A DNA stretch of 55,471 bases from Bacteroidia bacterium (GCA_026414605.1 JAOAIP010000050.1:1-55471), one strand, 5' to 3'. Positions 9,125 to 18,184 are shown, numbered from the stretch's first letter. Numbers and translations: made by a program. The notes: generated by a model from the sequence alone, not told the origin.

Positions 9125-9892
9125 TTATTTATTAGGATTTATTGTACTATTACGAATGGCTTCATTAAACTCTTGCCATCTTCCTTTAGAAATATGAATT
9201 TGCAGATTTTCAGATAAATAAAGCGTTTCTGTACTACTATTATATTCTTTAATATGATTCAAATTCACAATAGCACTTCTACTCACTCTAAAAAATAATT
9301 TCTTATCTAAAATATCTTCATAATCCTTTAATGTTCTGGAAGCAATAATCTTACGATTATTTGTAAGAAAAAAATCAGTGTAATTACCTGCGGCTTCCAT
9401 CATTATTATTTCATTAAAATCAATTAGAGTAAAGCCCTTACTATGTGCAATCATTAATTTTGAGTTTGTACCCCCTGAATTCACCACATTGTTCTTGGCT
9501 TTTTCACCTTCAATAAATTTTCTTGCTCTATTAACAGCATCTATCAACTCTTCCTTCATCAATGGTTTCACCAAATAATCAATAGCCCCCGCACGAATTG
9601 CGTCAACAGTATAATTACTATACGCCGTCAAAAATATCACATAAAAATTTTTATCTGAATCTGGAATCGTTTGAAGCATTTCAAATCCATTCATTTCAGG
9701 CATACTTACATCCAAAAAAACCAAATCAGGTCGCTTCTCATAAATCAACTCTTTACCTTTAATGCCATTTTCTGCCTCCCCCACTATTTCTACATCTGCA
9801 GAAAAATACTTACTTAACATCAACCTTGTATTATCCCTACTATTTTTCTCATCATCAATAATCACTGTTCTAATTTTATTCATAACCTTCAT
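9125..9892 (-). CDS. LytTR-family response regulator
   Basis: 255 residues. The receiver domain (1-125) shows the IIDDE acidic pair, phospho-acceptor D61 in VFLDVSMPEMNG, the LTAYS threonine switch and the VKPLMKEEL lysine. The LytTR DNA-binding domain (about 145-245) contains EAAGNYTDFFLTN and FRVSRSAIVNLNHI. It is the cytoplasmic output partner of the LytS-type kinase encoded 24 nt downstream. Two in-frame ATGs, nine bases apart (9892 and 9883), both fit; the longer is given. A TATTTTTG box on the minus strand (9911-9904) fits a -7 element with a very short leader. Confidence 0.95.
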   Translation of the reverse strand: MKVMNKIRTVIIDDEKNSRDNTRLMLSKYFSADVEIVGEAENGIKGKELIYEKRPDLVFLDVSMPEMNGFEMLQTIPDSDKNFYVIFLTAYSNYTVDAIRAGAIDYLVKPLMKEELIDAVNRARKFIEGEKAKNNVVNSGGTNSKLMIAHSKGFTLIDFNEIIMMEAAGNYTDFFLTNNRKIIASRTLKDYEDILDKKLFFRVSRSAIVNLNHIKEYNSSTETLYLSENLQIHISKGRWQEFNEAIRNSTINPNK

Positions 9893-10020
9893 TTTTCAAA
9901 AACCAAAAATACAAACAAATTTTCGTATAAACTATTATTTTTTATCAACCAATAAAACATACTATAAAAACAATTAAAAAACCAATCCACCTCAAAAATT
10001 AAATTCTTGAATAATTTTTA

Positions 10021-10372
10021 TTATTTGGGCGTGCCCCTCACACATCACAGCATTTCCGAACTTTGTAAATAATCATATACTATTGTTTCAAAACGACAAA
10101 AAATGTCGTTTAAAAAATTACTTATGGCTGTGGTGTGTTCGGGTCGGGCTGCTACGGGCTTCGCTATCGCTTCGGCAATCCCTTCGCTACGCTCAGGGCA
10201 GTGCTGCGGCTCGCTCCACTCGCCGCACCCTCCGCATCCCTCACGCGAATTTTAGTCAAAAGTTGAAAGTAATTATCCTTAAAAAATTTAAAGCACTCAA
10301 TATTTATCAAAAACAATATTCTTTATCACTTTCTACTTTCCACTTTCTACTAATAAAAGGGGGTGAGTAAAA
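10021..10372 (+). repeat. Interspersed structured repeat, copy B
   Basis: Begins TTATTTGGGCGTGCCCC. The arm CACACATCACAGC (10039-10051) pairs with GCTGTGGTGTGT (10127-10138) with one G-U wobble. Inside lies a hairpin AAACGACA/TGTCGTTT (10091-10111). After CTACGGGCTTCGCTATCGC comes a GC-rich tail with a stem at 10205-10227, then a purine/pyrimidine-skewed stretch (AAGTTGAAAG, CTTTCTACTTTCC) ending AGGGGGTGAGTAAAAA, shared with copy C. It fills most of the 632-nt gap 9893-10524. The rest of that gap is AT-rich, with a weak TATATTTA box at 10496-10503 before the next gene. Confidence 0.85.
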
Positions 10373-10524
10373 ATAAAAAAAGGAACTAAAAAGGGTGTAA
10401 TTTAAAATTCACACAAAATACCTTCCTTCCACTTTAAACTTTCAACCTTAAATTTTCCACTCATTTACTTTTTTCACAAATCTTATATTTTTTCTTATAT
10501 TTAGCCCCAAAAATACATTTCGTT

Positions 10525-13287
10525 ATGAAAAAATTTCTATTCTTTGGATTGTTATTTATTGTTACTCAACTATTCTTAAACGCACAAGTATTTTGGGTGG
10601 AAAATTTTGGAACAGGATGTTCTCAAGGACAACAAGCCAGCGGAACAGTAGCCACACCTACTAATGGTGCATGGTCAGTATCCAGTACAGGTACCAACGA
10701 CCCTTACGCTAACGAATGGTTCATAAGTGCCACAGAAGCAGGTATGGGTGCAGGTAATTGTGGTGACGGCTGCTTAAACAATGCTTCTCTTACCAATAGA
10801 ACTTTGCACATTGGGAATATCGCTATATCAGGATTAGGAATTCCTGCTGATCAAGGAGCGGCTTATGGCGAAGGCGCTTGTGGATTTGGATTTTGTACAA
10901 ATACCAACAAAAGAGCAGAATCCCCAACAATTAATTGTACAGGATATAGTAATATCACTTTGTCATTTAATTATATCCAAGAAGGTACCGCAGGGTCGGA
11001 CTATACCGAACTTATGTATTTTGATGGATCTACTTGGAACTCTTTGGGGAATTTACCTGCTACTAATAATACTGCTTGTAATCCACAAGGATTTTGGACA
11101 AACTTTACTATCGTTTTACCTTCCTCTGCAAATAATAATCCTAATGTCAAAATTGGTTTTAGATGGCAAAATGTAGATGACGGAGTGGCTACAGATCCTT
11201 CTTTCGCAGTCGATGACATTCAACTGAGTGGAACTCTTTCTACAATAAATTTAACTTTAACCGTAAACCCATCTACTGTTTGTGTAGGTGGCGTAGTTAC
11301 TGCTACAGCCAATACAGGTACTACCACAGTAACAGGTTATACTTGGACTTCTAATCCTCCTGGACCTACTTTCTCTCCACCATCTGCTTCAATAACTACA
11401 ATATCTTTTACAAATGCAGGAACATACTCAATTAGTGTTTTGGTATCTGATGGAACGAATACTGCAAGTGCTACACAAACCATTGTAGTTTCTCCAAGTC
11501 CTACTATTACCTTAAGTTCAACTGGAAATACTATTTGCCCTAACGGCAATACTACCTTAACAGCAATAGGTGCAAACAATTACACTTGGGCACCATCTTC
11601 ATCACTTAGTTCTTCTACAGGTTCTGCTGTTATTGCTTCACCAACCATAAACACTACTTATACGGTAACAGGTTCAAATGCTTTTGGTTGTACTGCTAAC
11701 GCTACTATTAATGTAGTCATTGGTCCTCCCTTCACTGCTTCTATTACTCCAAATTCTGCTACAACCTGCGTTGGGGGGGCATCTATTAACTTAACCGCCA
11801 CTGGCAATACCGCTTATGGGGCTATCAACTACAACTGGTCGCCTTCAACAGGATTAAATACCACTATGGGACCATTAGTAGCCGCTTCTCCAACGGCTAC
11901 TACAGTGTATACCGTCATAGCGTCGGCGGGTTCTTGTACTGCTGCTGCTACCACTACTATTACTGTAACACCACCTCCGCCATTTACCGTAACCCCTACT
12001 AACACTGTTCTTTGTCAAGGTTCCTCTATAAGTTACACTGCAACAGGTTTAAATACTTATACTTGGAGTCCTGCTTTCACATTAAGTAGTTCTACAGGTA
12101 GTGTTGTTACTGCAAGCCCAACTGTTACAACTACATATACAGTGATTGGTAAAGATGCAAATGGGTGCTTATCTAATCCACAATTAATAACATTGACTGT
12201 AGTTCCTGTTCCATCTGCTACTGCTATTTTAACTACTCCTTTAGGAAATGATTCTATTTGCGGAGGAACTACGGGTACATTAAGTGTCAATACATCAACG
12301 CCTCCAACTGGTTTTTCATATAACTATACTTGGACTACTACACCTTCTTATACCAATACCTTTCTTGTACCACCTAATTTTCAGCAAATTGCTTTTTTAC
12401 CACCCACCCCTAATCCAACCACTACTATTACCTACTCCGTACAAGTAGCATATTCTACTTTATCTACTTGTGTGAGTCCTCCTTCTGTTGTTACTGTTAC
12501 AGTTATTAACTGCAATCCACCTGTAGCCAGTTTTACTACCATTCCCGCTAATGATACTATTTGTACAGGTCAATGCTTAGTATTTATGAATACTTCTACT
12601 GGTGGACAACCTCAAACCGTACAATGGAGTGTTCCTGGTGCAACGCCCAATACTTTCTCCGGCGATTTTCCACAATTTTGCTTCCCCGTACCAGGAAACT
12701 ATACTGTCTTCATAAAAGTAACCAACAACTGGGGTGCTGATAGTACAATAGTTCCAAACTACATTCACGTAGTAGATACCCCTAATGTTGTAGGAATACG
12801 AGATACGTCTATTAACTTTGGCGATTGTGTAACCCTTTATGGTACTCAAGCATCTTATTATTCTTGGACAGGACCGAATGGATTTTCCTGTTTAGGTTGT
12901 GATACCATAACACCTTGTAATCTTACAGAAACTTCTATTTTTTATGTAACAGGATATAATAGTAAAAATTGTAAAAGCATAGATACAGTAGTTGTAAAAG
13001 TTAATCCAGATTGTGGAGAGATGTTTATACCATCTGCCTTTTCTCCAAACGGAGATGGTGTAAATGATATTCTCTATGTCCGAGGACGATGTTTGAAAAA
13101 CTTTACACTTCAGATATTTAATCGTTGGGGTGAATTAGTATTTGAAACTTCAGACAAAAATATCGGCTGGGATGGAACTCAAAATGGACAAGCACTAAAT
13201 ACAGGTGTATTTGTTTACAAATTAGAAGGAACAACTTATGATAACAAACATTATATTCAAAAAGGTCATATTACTTTATTGAGATAA
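10525..13287 (+). CDS. Large T9SS cargo protein with Ig-like repeats and CHU_C C-terminus
   Basis: 920 residues. Signal peptide MKKFLFFGLLFIVTQLFLNAQ; an N-terminal region (about 22-240) resembling a carbohydrate-binding-like jelly roll with paired cysteines; then several Thr/Ser-rich Ig/PKD-like repeats of 75-90 residues, each with a conserved Cys, a YTWSP-like tryptophan and a TYTV strand; then the type B sorting domain with FIPSAFSPNGDGVNDILYV, IFNRWGELVFET, WDGTQNGQ and a final KGHITLLR. It is probably a surface or released adhesin of the gliding-motility-associated type. The PorP/SprF gene follows 41 nt downstream, the usual pairing for SprB-like cargo. No catalytic motif is seen. Confidence 0.92.
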   Translation: MKKFLFFGLLFIVTQLFLNAQVFWVENFGTGCSQGQQASGTVATPTNGAWSVSSTGTNDPYANEWFISATEAGMGAGNCGDGCLNNASLTNRTLHIGNIAISGLGIPADQGAAYGEGACGFGFCTNTNKRAESPTINCTGYSNITLSFNYIQEGTAGSDYTELMYFDGSTWNSLGNLPATNNTACNPQGFWTNFTIVLPSSANNNPNVKIGFRWQNVDDGVATDPSFAVDDIQLSGTLSTINLTLTVNPSTVCVGGVVTATANTGTTTVTGYTWTSNPPGPTFSPPSASITTISFTNAGTYSISVLVSDGTNTASATQTIVVSPSPTITLSSTGNTICPNGNTTLTAIGANNYTWAPSSSLSSSTGSAVIASPTINTTYTVTGSNAFGCTANATINVVIGPPFTASITPNSATTCVGGASINLTATGNTAYGAINYNWSPSTGLNTTMGPLVAASPTATTVYTVIASAGSCTAAATTTITVTPPPPFTVTPTNTVLCQGSSISYTATGLNTYTWSPAFTLSSSTGSVVTASPTVTTTYTVIGKDANGCLSNPQLITLTVVPVPSATAILTTPLGNDSICGGTTGTLSVNTSTPPTGFSYNYTWTTTPSYTNTFLVPPNFQQIAFLPPTPNPTTTITYSVQVAYSTLSTCVSPPSVVTVTVINCNPPVASFTTIPANDTICTGQCLVFMNTSTGGQPQTVQWSVPGATPNTFSGDFPQFCFPVPGNYTVFIKVTNNWGADSTIVPNYIHVVDTPNVVGIRDTSINFGDCVTLYGTQASYYSWTGPNGFSCLGCDTITPCNLTETSIFYVTGYNSKNCKSIDTVVVKVNPDCGEMFIPSAFSPNGDGVNDILYVRGRCLKNFTLQIFNRWGELVFETSDKNIGWDGTQNGQALNTGVFVYKLEGTTYDNKHYIQKGHITLLR

Positions 13288-13328
13288 AATAGATGAACAT
13301 AAAAATTTAAAAATAAAAATCAGAGAGT

Positions 13329-14369
13329 ATGAAAAAACTTTACATTTTTGTATGGCTTATTGTCTTAAAAAATGTGTACGGACAAGACGTTCATTTTTCA
13401 CAGTACACAGAAGCACCACTTTATTTAAATCCTGCTTTAGCCACAGTATCTTATGATACCCGTGCTATTGCTTATTATCGTTCCCAATGGTCATCCATTG
13501 GAAAGTCCTATTTAACTTATGGCATTAGTGTTGAACAAGCCATTAATCACTTAAAATTAAAAGCCAATCATTTTGGAATTGCACTTAATATATTTTATGA
13601 TAATGCTGGAAATGGTTTAATTAAAAATTTAATGCCCTATCTCGGAATGAATTATGTGATAAAAGTATCTGATAATTCAAAAATTTCTATGGGACTACAA
13701 TTTGGAACATCTATAAAAACAATTAATGGTTCCAATTTTACTTGGGATAATCAATTTGACGGATACAAATATGACCCTAATAGACCCGGTGAAAATGTAC
13801 CTCTTACAAGTATCGCCCGATTTGACTTAGGAGGAGGTTTTAACTATCATTATGCTAAAAGCGAAAGATACATCAGTGCAGAAGATGGTGCAAAACTGGA
13901 TGTTGGTGCTGCTGTTTATCATTTGACCTCTCCAAAATATTCTTTCTTTAATACAGGCGATAAACTTTATATGCGTATAGTAACCTATTTTAATGGTGAC
14001 TTTGGAATAAAATCAGCTAATATAGCCCTTGTACCCAGTTTAACCGCCATTTTACAAGGACCATCCAAAGAAATTACCTCTGGATTTATGGTAAAATATA
14101 TCATTAAAGACCAAAGTGTATACACTGGTGCTAAAAAGGCAATGTCTCTTTCACTGGGCGCCTATTATCGCTTAAAAGACGCCGTTATTCCTTCGCTTTT
14201 GTTTCAATTTGACAAGTGGGGGTTAGGCATTGCCTATGATATTAATTTATCAGATTTAACCCCAGCAACAAATACCAAGGGTGGTCTTGAAGTTGCCCTA
14301 AGATATAATATGAGCCCTGGCTACGGAAGAGCATTAGGCGGTAGTTTCAATAAAAGTTATATGAGATAA
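13329..14369 (+). CDS. PorP/SprF family type IX secretion membrane protein
   Basis: 346 residues with signal peptide MKKLYIFVWLIVLKNVYG, then the family opening QDVHFSQYTEAPLYLNPALA and a WSSIGKSYLTYG stretch, followed by a beta-rich barrel ending RYNMSPGYGRALGG. SprF-type proteins sit in the outer membrane and are needed to export or anchor a specific SprB-like adhesin, normally the product of the adjacent gene. Here that is the 920-residue CHU_C protein 41 nt upstream, so the two are probably co-transcribed and function together; the pairing is inferred from position. Confidence 0.93.
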   Translation: MKKLYIFVWLIVLKNVYGQDVHFSQYTEAPLYLNPALATVSYDTRAIAYYRSQWSSIGKSYLTYGISVEQAINHLKLKANHFGIALNIFYDNAGNGLIKNLMPYLGMNYVIKVSDNSKISMGLQFGTSIKTINGSNFTWDNQFDGYKYDPNRPGENVPLTSIARFDLGGGFNYHYAKSERYISAEDGAKLDVGAAVYHLTSPKYSFFNTGDKLYMRIVTYFNGDFGIKSANIALVPSLTAILQGPSKEITSGFMVKYIIKDQSVYTGAKKAMSLSLGAYYRLKDAVIPSLLFQFDKWGLGIAYDINLSDLTPATNTKGGLEVALRYNMSPGYGRALGGSFNKSYMR

Positions 14370-14388
14370 AAAACAAGAATGAAAAAAA

Positions 14389-14419
14389 TTGCATAAAAAT
14401 AAAAAAGATTGTACATTTG
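14389..14419 (+). promoter_or_regulatory. Promoter of prs (-33 TTG, -7 TACATTTG)
   Basis: TTG at 14389-14391, a 20-nt spacer and TACATTTG at 14412-14419 give a textbook Bacteroidota promoter. The prs ATG follows 14 nt later, so the leader is very short. This argues against the upstream TTG start, which would fall inside the promoter. Confidence 0.7.
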
Positions 14420-14433
14420 CCCCCCTTAAAAAT

Positions 14434-15366
14434 ATGAAAACAGATATTAAGATATTCAGCGGCACAGCATCTTTATCCTTGTCTCATAAGATTGCTGAGG
14501 CATTAGGAAAGCCATTAGGACAAATGAATCATTATAATTTTAGTGATGGCGAAATGCAAGTATCTTATGAGGAAAGTATTCGTGGACAAAATGTGTTTAT
14601 TATTCAATCTACGATTCCACCAGCAGATAATTTAATGGAATTATTATTAATGATTGACGCCGCTAAAAGAGCATCTGCACATTACATAATTGCTGTTATT
14701 CCTTATTTTGGATATGCACGACAAGATAGAAAAGACCAACCAAGAGTGGCAATTGGGGCTAAACTCGTTGCAGATATGATTGCTGCTGCTGGAGCACACC
14801 GAGTGATAACAATGGATCTTCATGCTGACCAAATACAAGGTTTTTTTGATGTGCCTGTTGACCACTTATACGCTTCTACAATTTTTCTCCCTTACATTCA
14901 AAGTTTAAATTTAAGTAATTTGGCCATCGCAGCTCCAGATATGGGAGCGTCAAAGAGAGCCAATGCCTATGCAAAGCATTTAAAAGCCGATTTAATCATT
15001 TGTTACAAACAAAGAACAAAAGCCAATGCTGTAGATCACATCACTGCTATAGGAGATATTGAGGGGAAAAATGTCATTTTAATTGATGATTTAGTAGATA
15101 CTGCTAACACCTTATGCAAAGCAGCAGATATGATGATGGAAAAAGGGGCAAAGTCGGTACGAGCAATGGCAACACACGGAGTGCTTTCTGGTAATGCTTT
15201 TGAAAATATTGAAAAATCTAAACTCGCCGAACTAATTATTACTGATACTATTCCACTAAAAAAATCAATCCCAAAAATAAAAGTTTTGAGCGTGGCAGAA
15301 CTTTTTGCCAAAGTTATAAGCAGCGTGCATAACTATGAATCTATAAGCTCAAACTTCATCATTTAA
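14434..15366 (+). CDS. prs: Ribose-phosphate pyrophosphokinase
   Basis: 310 residues from ATG 14434, the normal length for class I PRPP synthase. It transfers pyrophosphate from ATP to ribose 5-phosphate, making PRPP for purine, pyrimidine, NAD, His and Trp synthesis in the cytosol. Visible motifs: FSDGEMQV (36-43), YFGYARQDRKD (91-101), DLHADQIQGFFD (128-139) and the PRPP-binding loop LIDDLVDTANT (216-226). The loop has ALA-ASN where GLY-GLY or ALA-GLY is common, a mild deviation. rplY follows 26 nt later, the usual prs-L25 order, and both probably end at the terminator near 16038. Confidence 0.97.
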   Translation: MKTDIKIFSGTASLSLSHKIAEALGKPLGQMNHYNFSDGEMQVSYEESIRGQNVFIIQSTIPPADNLMELLLMIDAAKRASAHYIIAVIPYFGYARQDRKDQPRVAIGAKLVADMIAAAGAHRVITMDLHADQIQGFFDVPVDHLYASTIFLPYIQSLNLSNLAIAAPDMGASKRANAYAKHLKADLIICYKQRTKANAVDHITAIGDIEGKNVILIDDLVDTANTLCKAADMMMEKGAKSVRAMATHGVLSGNAFENIEKSKLAELIITDTIPLKKSIPKIKVLSVAELFAKVISSVHNYESISSNFII

Positions 15367-15392
15367 TCCATTAAACAAACAAATTTACATTT

Positions 15393-16010
15393 ATGAAAAC
15401 AACTAGCTTAAAAGCCGAAAAACGAGACACAAAAACAAAAGGAGACCTAAATCAACTTAGAAAAAGTGGATTTGTTCCCGGTAATGTGTATGATGAAAAT
15501 ACACATCTATCTATTAAAATTGATGAAAGAGATTTGAAAAAAATCCTTTATACCCCCGACACTTATGTAATTAATATCGAAGTGGATGGGCAAACTTATC
15601 CTACTATTCTTAAAGAGGCACAATTTCATAAAGTTACAGATCGTCCTATTCACGTAGATTTCCAAATAGTTAATGAAAATAAACCTGTAACTGTTACTTT
15701 GCCTGTTATTACAAAAGGGCAAGCAGAAGGAGTAAAAGCAGGTGGAAAATTGCAAATTTCTATGCGTAGAGTAAAAGTAAAAGGACTTGTAAAAGATATT
15801 CCTGACGCATTAGAAATAGATATTACCAATCTTGGTGTTGGTAAAACTATTGTTTGCGGAGATATTAAAATCAATGGTGTAACTTTATTACATCCTGAAA
15901 ACTTGGCTATTGTTGGCGTAAAAACTACAAGAAATGTTGTTGAATCAACAGAACCTACTGCTCCTGCTGGACAACAACAAGCCGCTGCAAAAGCACCTGC
16001 AAAGAAATAA
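15393..16010 (+). CDS. rplY: 50S ribosomal protein L25/general stress protein Ctc
   Basis: 205 residues, the long Ctc/TL5-type L25 with two beta domains. The N-terminal domain binds 5S rRNA (opening with AEKRDTKTKGDLNQLRKSG and the VPGNVYDE turn, then ILKEAQFHKVTDRPIHVDF near 69-88). The C-terminal domain contains GVKAGGKLQISMRRVKVKGL, and the protein ends in a flexible Ala/Gln/Lys-rich tail. It belongs to the large subunit central protuberance. It sits directly after prs, as in many bacteria, and is followed by a clear intrinsic terminator. Confidence 0.96.
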   Translation: MKTTSLKAEKRDTKTKGDLNQLRKSGFVPGNVYDENTHLSIKIDERDLKKILYTPDTYVINIEVDGQTYPTILKEAQFHKVTDRPIHVDFQIVNENKPVTVTLPVITKGQAEGVKAGGKLQISMRRVKVKGLVKDIPDALEIDITNLGVGKTIVCGDIKINGVTLLHPENLAIVGVKTTRNVVESTEPTAPAGQQQAAAKAPAKK

Positions 16011-16037
16011 TACTTAATTAAATAAAATCAATTAGAT

Positions 16038-16070
16038 AAAACCCTCTTTTAATAAGAGGGTTTTTATTTT
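16038..16070 (+). terminator. Intrinsic terminator after prs-rplY
   Basis: Stem AAACCCTCTT / AAGAGGGTTT around a TTAAT-type loop, followed directly by a T-rich tract (TTTTTATTTT). Confidence 0.9.
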
Positions 16071-16174
16071 ACTAAAATATATTAAAATACTGATATTTGC
16101 ACACAATTTGTAAAAATATTTTGATCACTAAATTAAACCATCGTTCTTAAAACATATCTAAACAAAAAATTAAT

Positions 16175-16849
16175 ATGCAATTAAATACCTTGTTTTTATC
16201 TATTTTACTACTATCATCAACTATCCTCACGGCACAAACAGAGGCAGAAAAAGACCCAAAGGCAAAAGCCATATTAGATAATGTAAGCAAAGCCACTAAA
16301 ACGTATTCTACTATTACTGCTGAATATACTTTGACCATTTTTAATAAAGATAAAAAGAAAGTAGAAGAACAAATTGGAAAAGTTGAATTGAAAGGAGATA
16401 AATTCAAACTGGAAATACCTGGCAACACTATTGTAAGTGATGGAAAAACACTTTGGAATTTTAATAAAGATGCAAAAGAATTAACGATTAAAAATTATAA
16501 CCCTAATGATGAAAAAAATGAAACTATCACACCTAATAATTTTTTTACAATCTATGAAAGTGGCTACAAATATAAATATGACAAAAAAGAAAATGTTGGA
16601 AAAATTAGTTGTGATGTAATTAATTTATATCCTGCTATCAAACCCGAAAAGAAAAAGTTTCATACTATAAAATTGTATATTGATAATTCTAAAAAACAAA
16701 TTGTGCAAGCAAAAGTGCTTATGAAAAATGGAGAATCTTATGTTTATACTGTCAAAAAATTTACACCTAACTTAAACATTCCCGACTCTTATTTTGTATT
16801 TGATACAAAAGGATTAAAAAGCGACCAAATTACTGATGAAAGAGAATAA
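16175..16849 (+). CDS. lolA: LolA-like outer-membrane lipoprotein carrier
   Basis: 224 residues with a Sec signal peptide (MQLNTLFLSILLLSSTILTAQ), then the LolA opening DPKAKAILDNVSKATKTYSTI, a VELKGDKFKLEI strand, IVSDGKTLWNFNKDAKELTI (the classic LolA W/Y-containing stretch) and repeated beta strands to the end. LolA-type periplasmic proteins carry lipoproteins from the LolCDE transporter to the outer membrane. It is long for E. coli LolA but normal for Bacteroidota homologues. It is a single gene, convergent with phaB over a shared terminator. The specific lipoprotein role is inferred from the family. Confidence 0.88.
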   Translation: MQLNTLFLSILLLSSTILTAQTEAEKDPKAKAILDNVSKATKTYSTITAEYTLTIFNKDKKKVEEQIGKVELKGDKFKLEIPGNTIVSDGKTLWNFNKDAKELTIKNYNPNDEKNETITPNNFFTIYESGYKYKYDKKENVGKISCDVINLYPAIKPEKKKFHTIKLYIDNSKKQIVQAKVLMKNGESYVYTVKKFTPNLNIPDSYFVFDTKGLKSDQITDERE

Positions 16850-16933
16850 AAAATTTTCATTTTAAAGAATGAACAACAAAGACAATTCTGAATAATTTAC
16901 AATATTCACATCAACATAAAAAACTCAATAAAA

Positions 16934-16957
16934 AAAGGGGCATTTGCCCCTTTCTTA
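16934..16957. terminator. Bidirectional terminator between lolA and phaB
   Basis: AAAGGGG, loop CATTTG, CCCCTTT with an A-run before and a T-run after, so it can stop transcription from both converging genes. Confidence 0.85.
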
Positions 16958-16979
16958 TTTAAGAATACATTTTCGTTGT

Positions 16980-17717
16980 TTAATACATATGCTGTCCTCC
17001 ATTAATACTATAATTGGCTCCTGTAATAAAACTTGCTTCATCGCTGGCAAGAAAACTTACTAAAAATGCTATTTCGTGCGTACCCCCTAATCTTCCCACA
17101 GGTATTTGTTCAATAATTTTTGCTAAAATATCTTCTCTGACAGCCATTACCATATCAGTGGCTACATAACCTGGCGAAATAGTATTTACAGTAATACCGT
17201 ATTTTGCTACTTCTAATGCCAATGATTTTGTAAAACCGTGCATTCCTGCTTTGGCTGCACTATAATTACATTGACCAATTTGCCCACGCTGCCCATTTAC
17301 AGAAGAGATATTGATAATACGACCAAACTTTCGTTCAATCATTTTTTCAATTACATTTCTTGTGCAATTAAACACACTATAAAGATTTGTTTTAATCACA
17401 GCATCCCATTGTTCATAAGTCATTTTTATTAATCTTGTATCTCTTGTAATGCCCGCATTATTGACCAAAATATCAATAGGACCAACTTCTTTTTCAATTT
17501 GATCAATCATTGCTTTTGCTGAATTAAAATCACTCACATCTCCATAAAAAAGCGGAATATCAAAGCCCTCTGATTTCATTTGTTGCATCCACTTTTCTGC
17601 TTTTTCTTTAGTATGATAGTTTCCTACCACTTTGTATCCATCTTGATACAATTTTTTACACATTGCAGTGCCAAGCCCTCCTGTGGCACCTGTTACTAAT
17701 GCTACTCTTCCTTTCAT
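16980..17717 (-). CDS. phaB: Acetoacetyl-CoA reductase (PhaB-type short-chain dehydrogenase)
   Basis: 245 residues. SDR features: cofactor loop TGATGGLG (9-16), NNAG (about 87-90), catalytic Ser in NISSVNG, YSAAKAG with catalytic Tyr/Lys, and ISPGYVATDMV. The GQIGQCNYSAAKAGMHGF stretch and the C-terminal INGGQHMY are typical of PhaB rather than of housekeeping FabG. PhaB reduces acetoacetyl-CoA to (R)-3-hydroxybutyryl-CoA with NADPH, the monomer for polyhydroxybutyrate. It lies 27 nt downstream of a PhaJ-like hydratase on the minus strand. No phaC or phaA is in the window, so polymer production is inferred; a FabG-like role is the alternative. Confidence 0.88.
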   Translation of the reverse strand: MKGRVALVTGATGGLGTAMCKKLYQDGYKVVGNYHTKEKAEKWMQQMKSEGFDIPLFYGDVSDFNSAKAMIDQIEKEVGPIDILVNNAGITRDTRLIKMTYEQWDAVIKTNLYSVFNCTRNVIEKMIERKFGRIINISSVNGQRGQIGQCNYSAAKAGMHGFTKSLALEVAKYGITVNTISPGYVATDMVMAVREDILAKIIEQIPVGRLGGTHEIAFLVSFLASDEASFITGANYSINGGQHMY

Positions 17718-17744
17718 AGTTGTAAATTTAATGATTTGTGATAA

Positions 17745-18149
17745 TTATTTTATTTTGTCAACATTCATAATAAGTGCTTCGCCAGAAGTACATACATTGC
17801 CCGATGCTTTGTCTTTAATAAGAGTTTCTACAATGGCTCTGTTTTTATCTGGTATCACTTCCTTAACTGTAAATTCAGCAACATAAGGTGTATCCACATA
17901 CATCGGCTTTAAGAAATTCAAAGATTGCTTCAAATAAATTGTGCCCTCACCTGGAAAAAGCGTTCCAAATACTTTACTAAACAATGATGCCCCCAGCATT
18001 CCGTGCATAATAGGACGCTTAAACATTGTTTTTGCTGCATATTCAGGACTTAAATGCACAGGATTATTATCTCCTGTAACTCTTGCAAATTCTTCAACAT
18101 CTTTTTGTGAAAATTGAAATTCATAAACAAATACATCCTCTTTTTTCAT
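17745..18149 (-). CDS. phaJ: MaoC-family (R)-specific enoyl-CoA hydratase, PhaJ-like
   Basis: 134 residues forming a single hot-dog domain. The hydratase-2 active-site segment TGDNNPVHLSPEYA (about 25-38) carries the catalytic Asp and His, followed by KRPIMHGMLGASLFSKV. It hydrates trans-2-enoyl-CoA from fatty-acid degradation to (R)-3-hydroxyacyl-CoA. It is probably the first gene of a phaJ-phaB operon, with a candidate -7 box upstream. Together the genes give two routes to hydroxyacyl-CoA monomers, but the synthase must be elsewhere. Some MaoC proteins serve fatty-acid synthesis instead, so the PHA role is inferred from the neighbour. Confidence 0.87.
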   Translation of the reverse strand: MKKEDVFVYEFQFSQKDVEEFARVTGDNNPVHLSPEYAAKTMFKRPIMHGMLGASLFSKVFGTLFPGEGTIYLKQSLNFLKPMYVDTPYVAEFTVKEVIPDKNRAIVETLIKDKASGNVCTSGEALIMNVDKIK

Positions 18150-18184
18150 ATTAATTAATTTTTATTTTTTACGAAAATTTTGTG

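Noticed and set aside
10083-10370. 95-residue open frame in the plus strand
   Set aside because: It is a translation of the GC-rich repeat copy B tail (Arg/Ala-rich, no family resemblance), not a gene.
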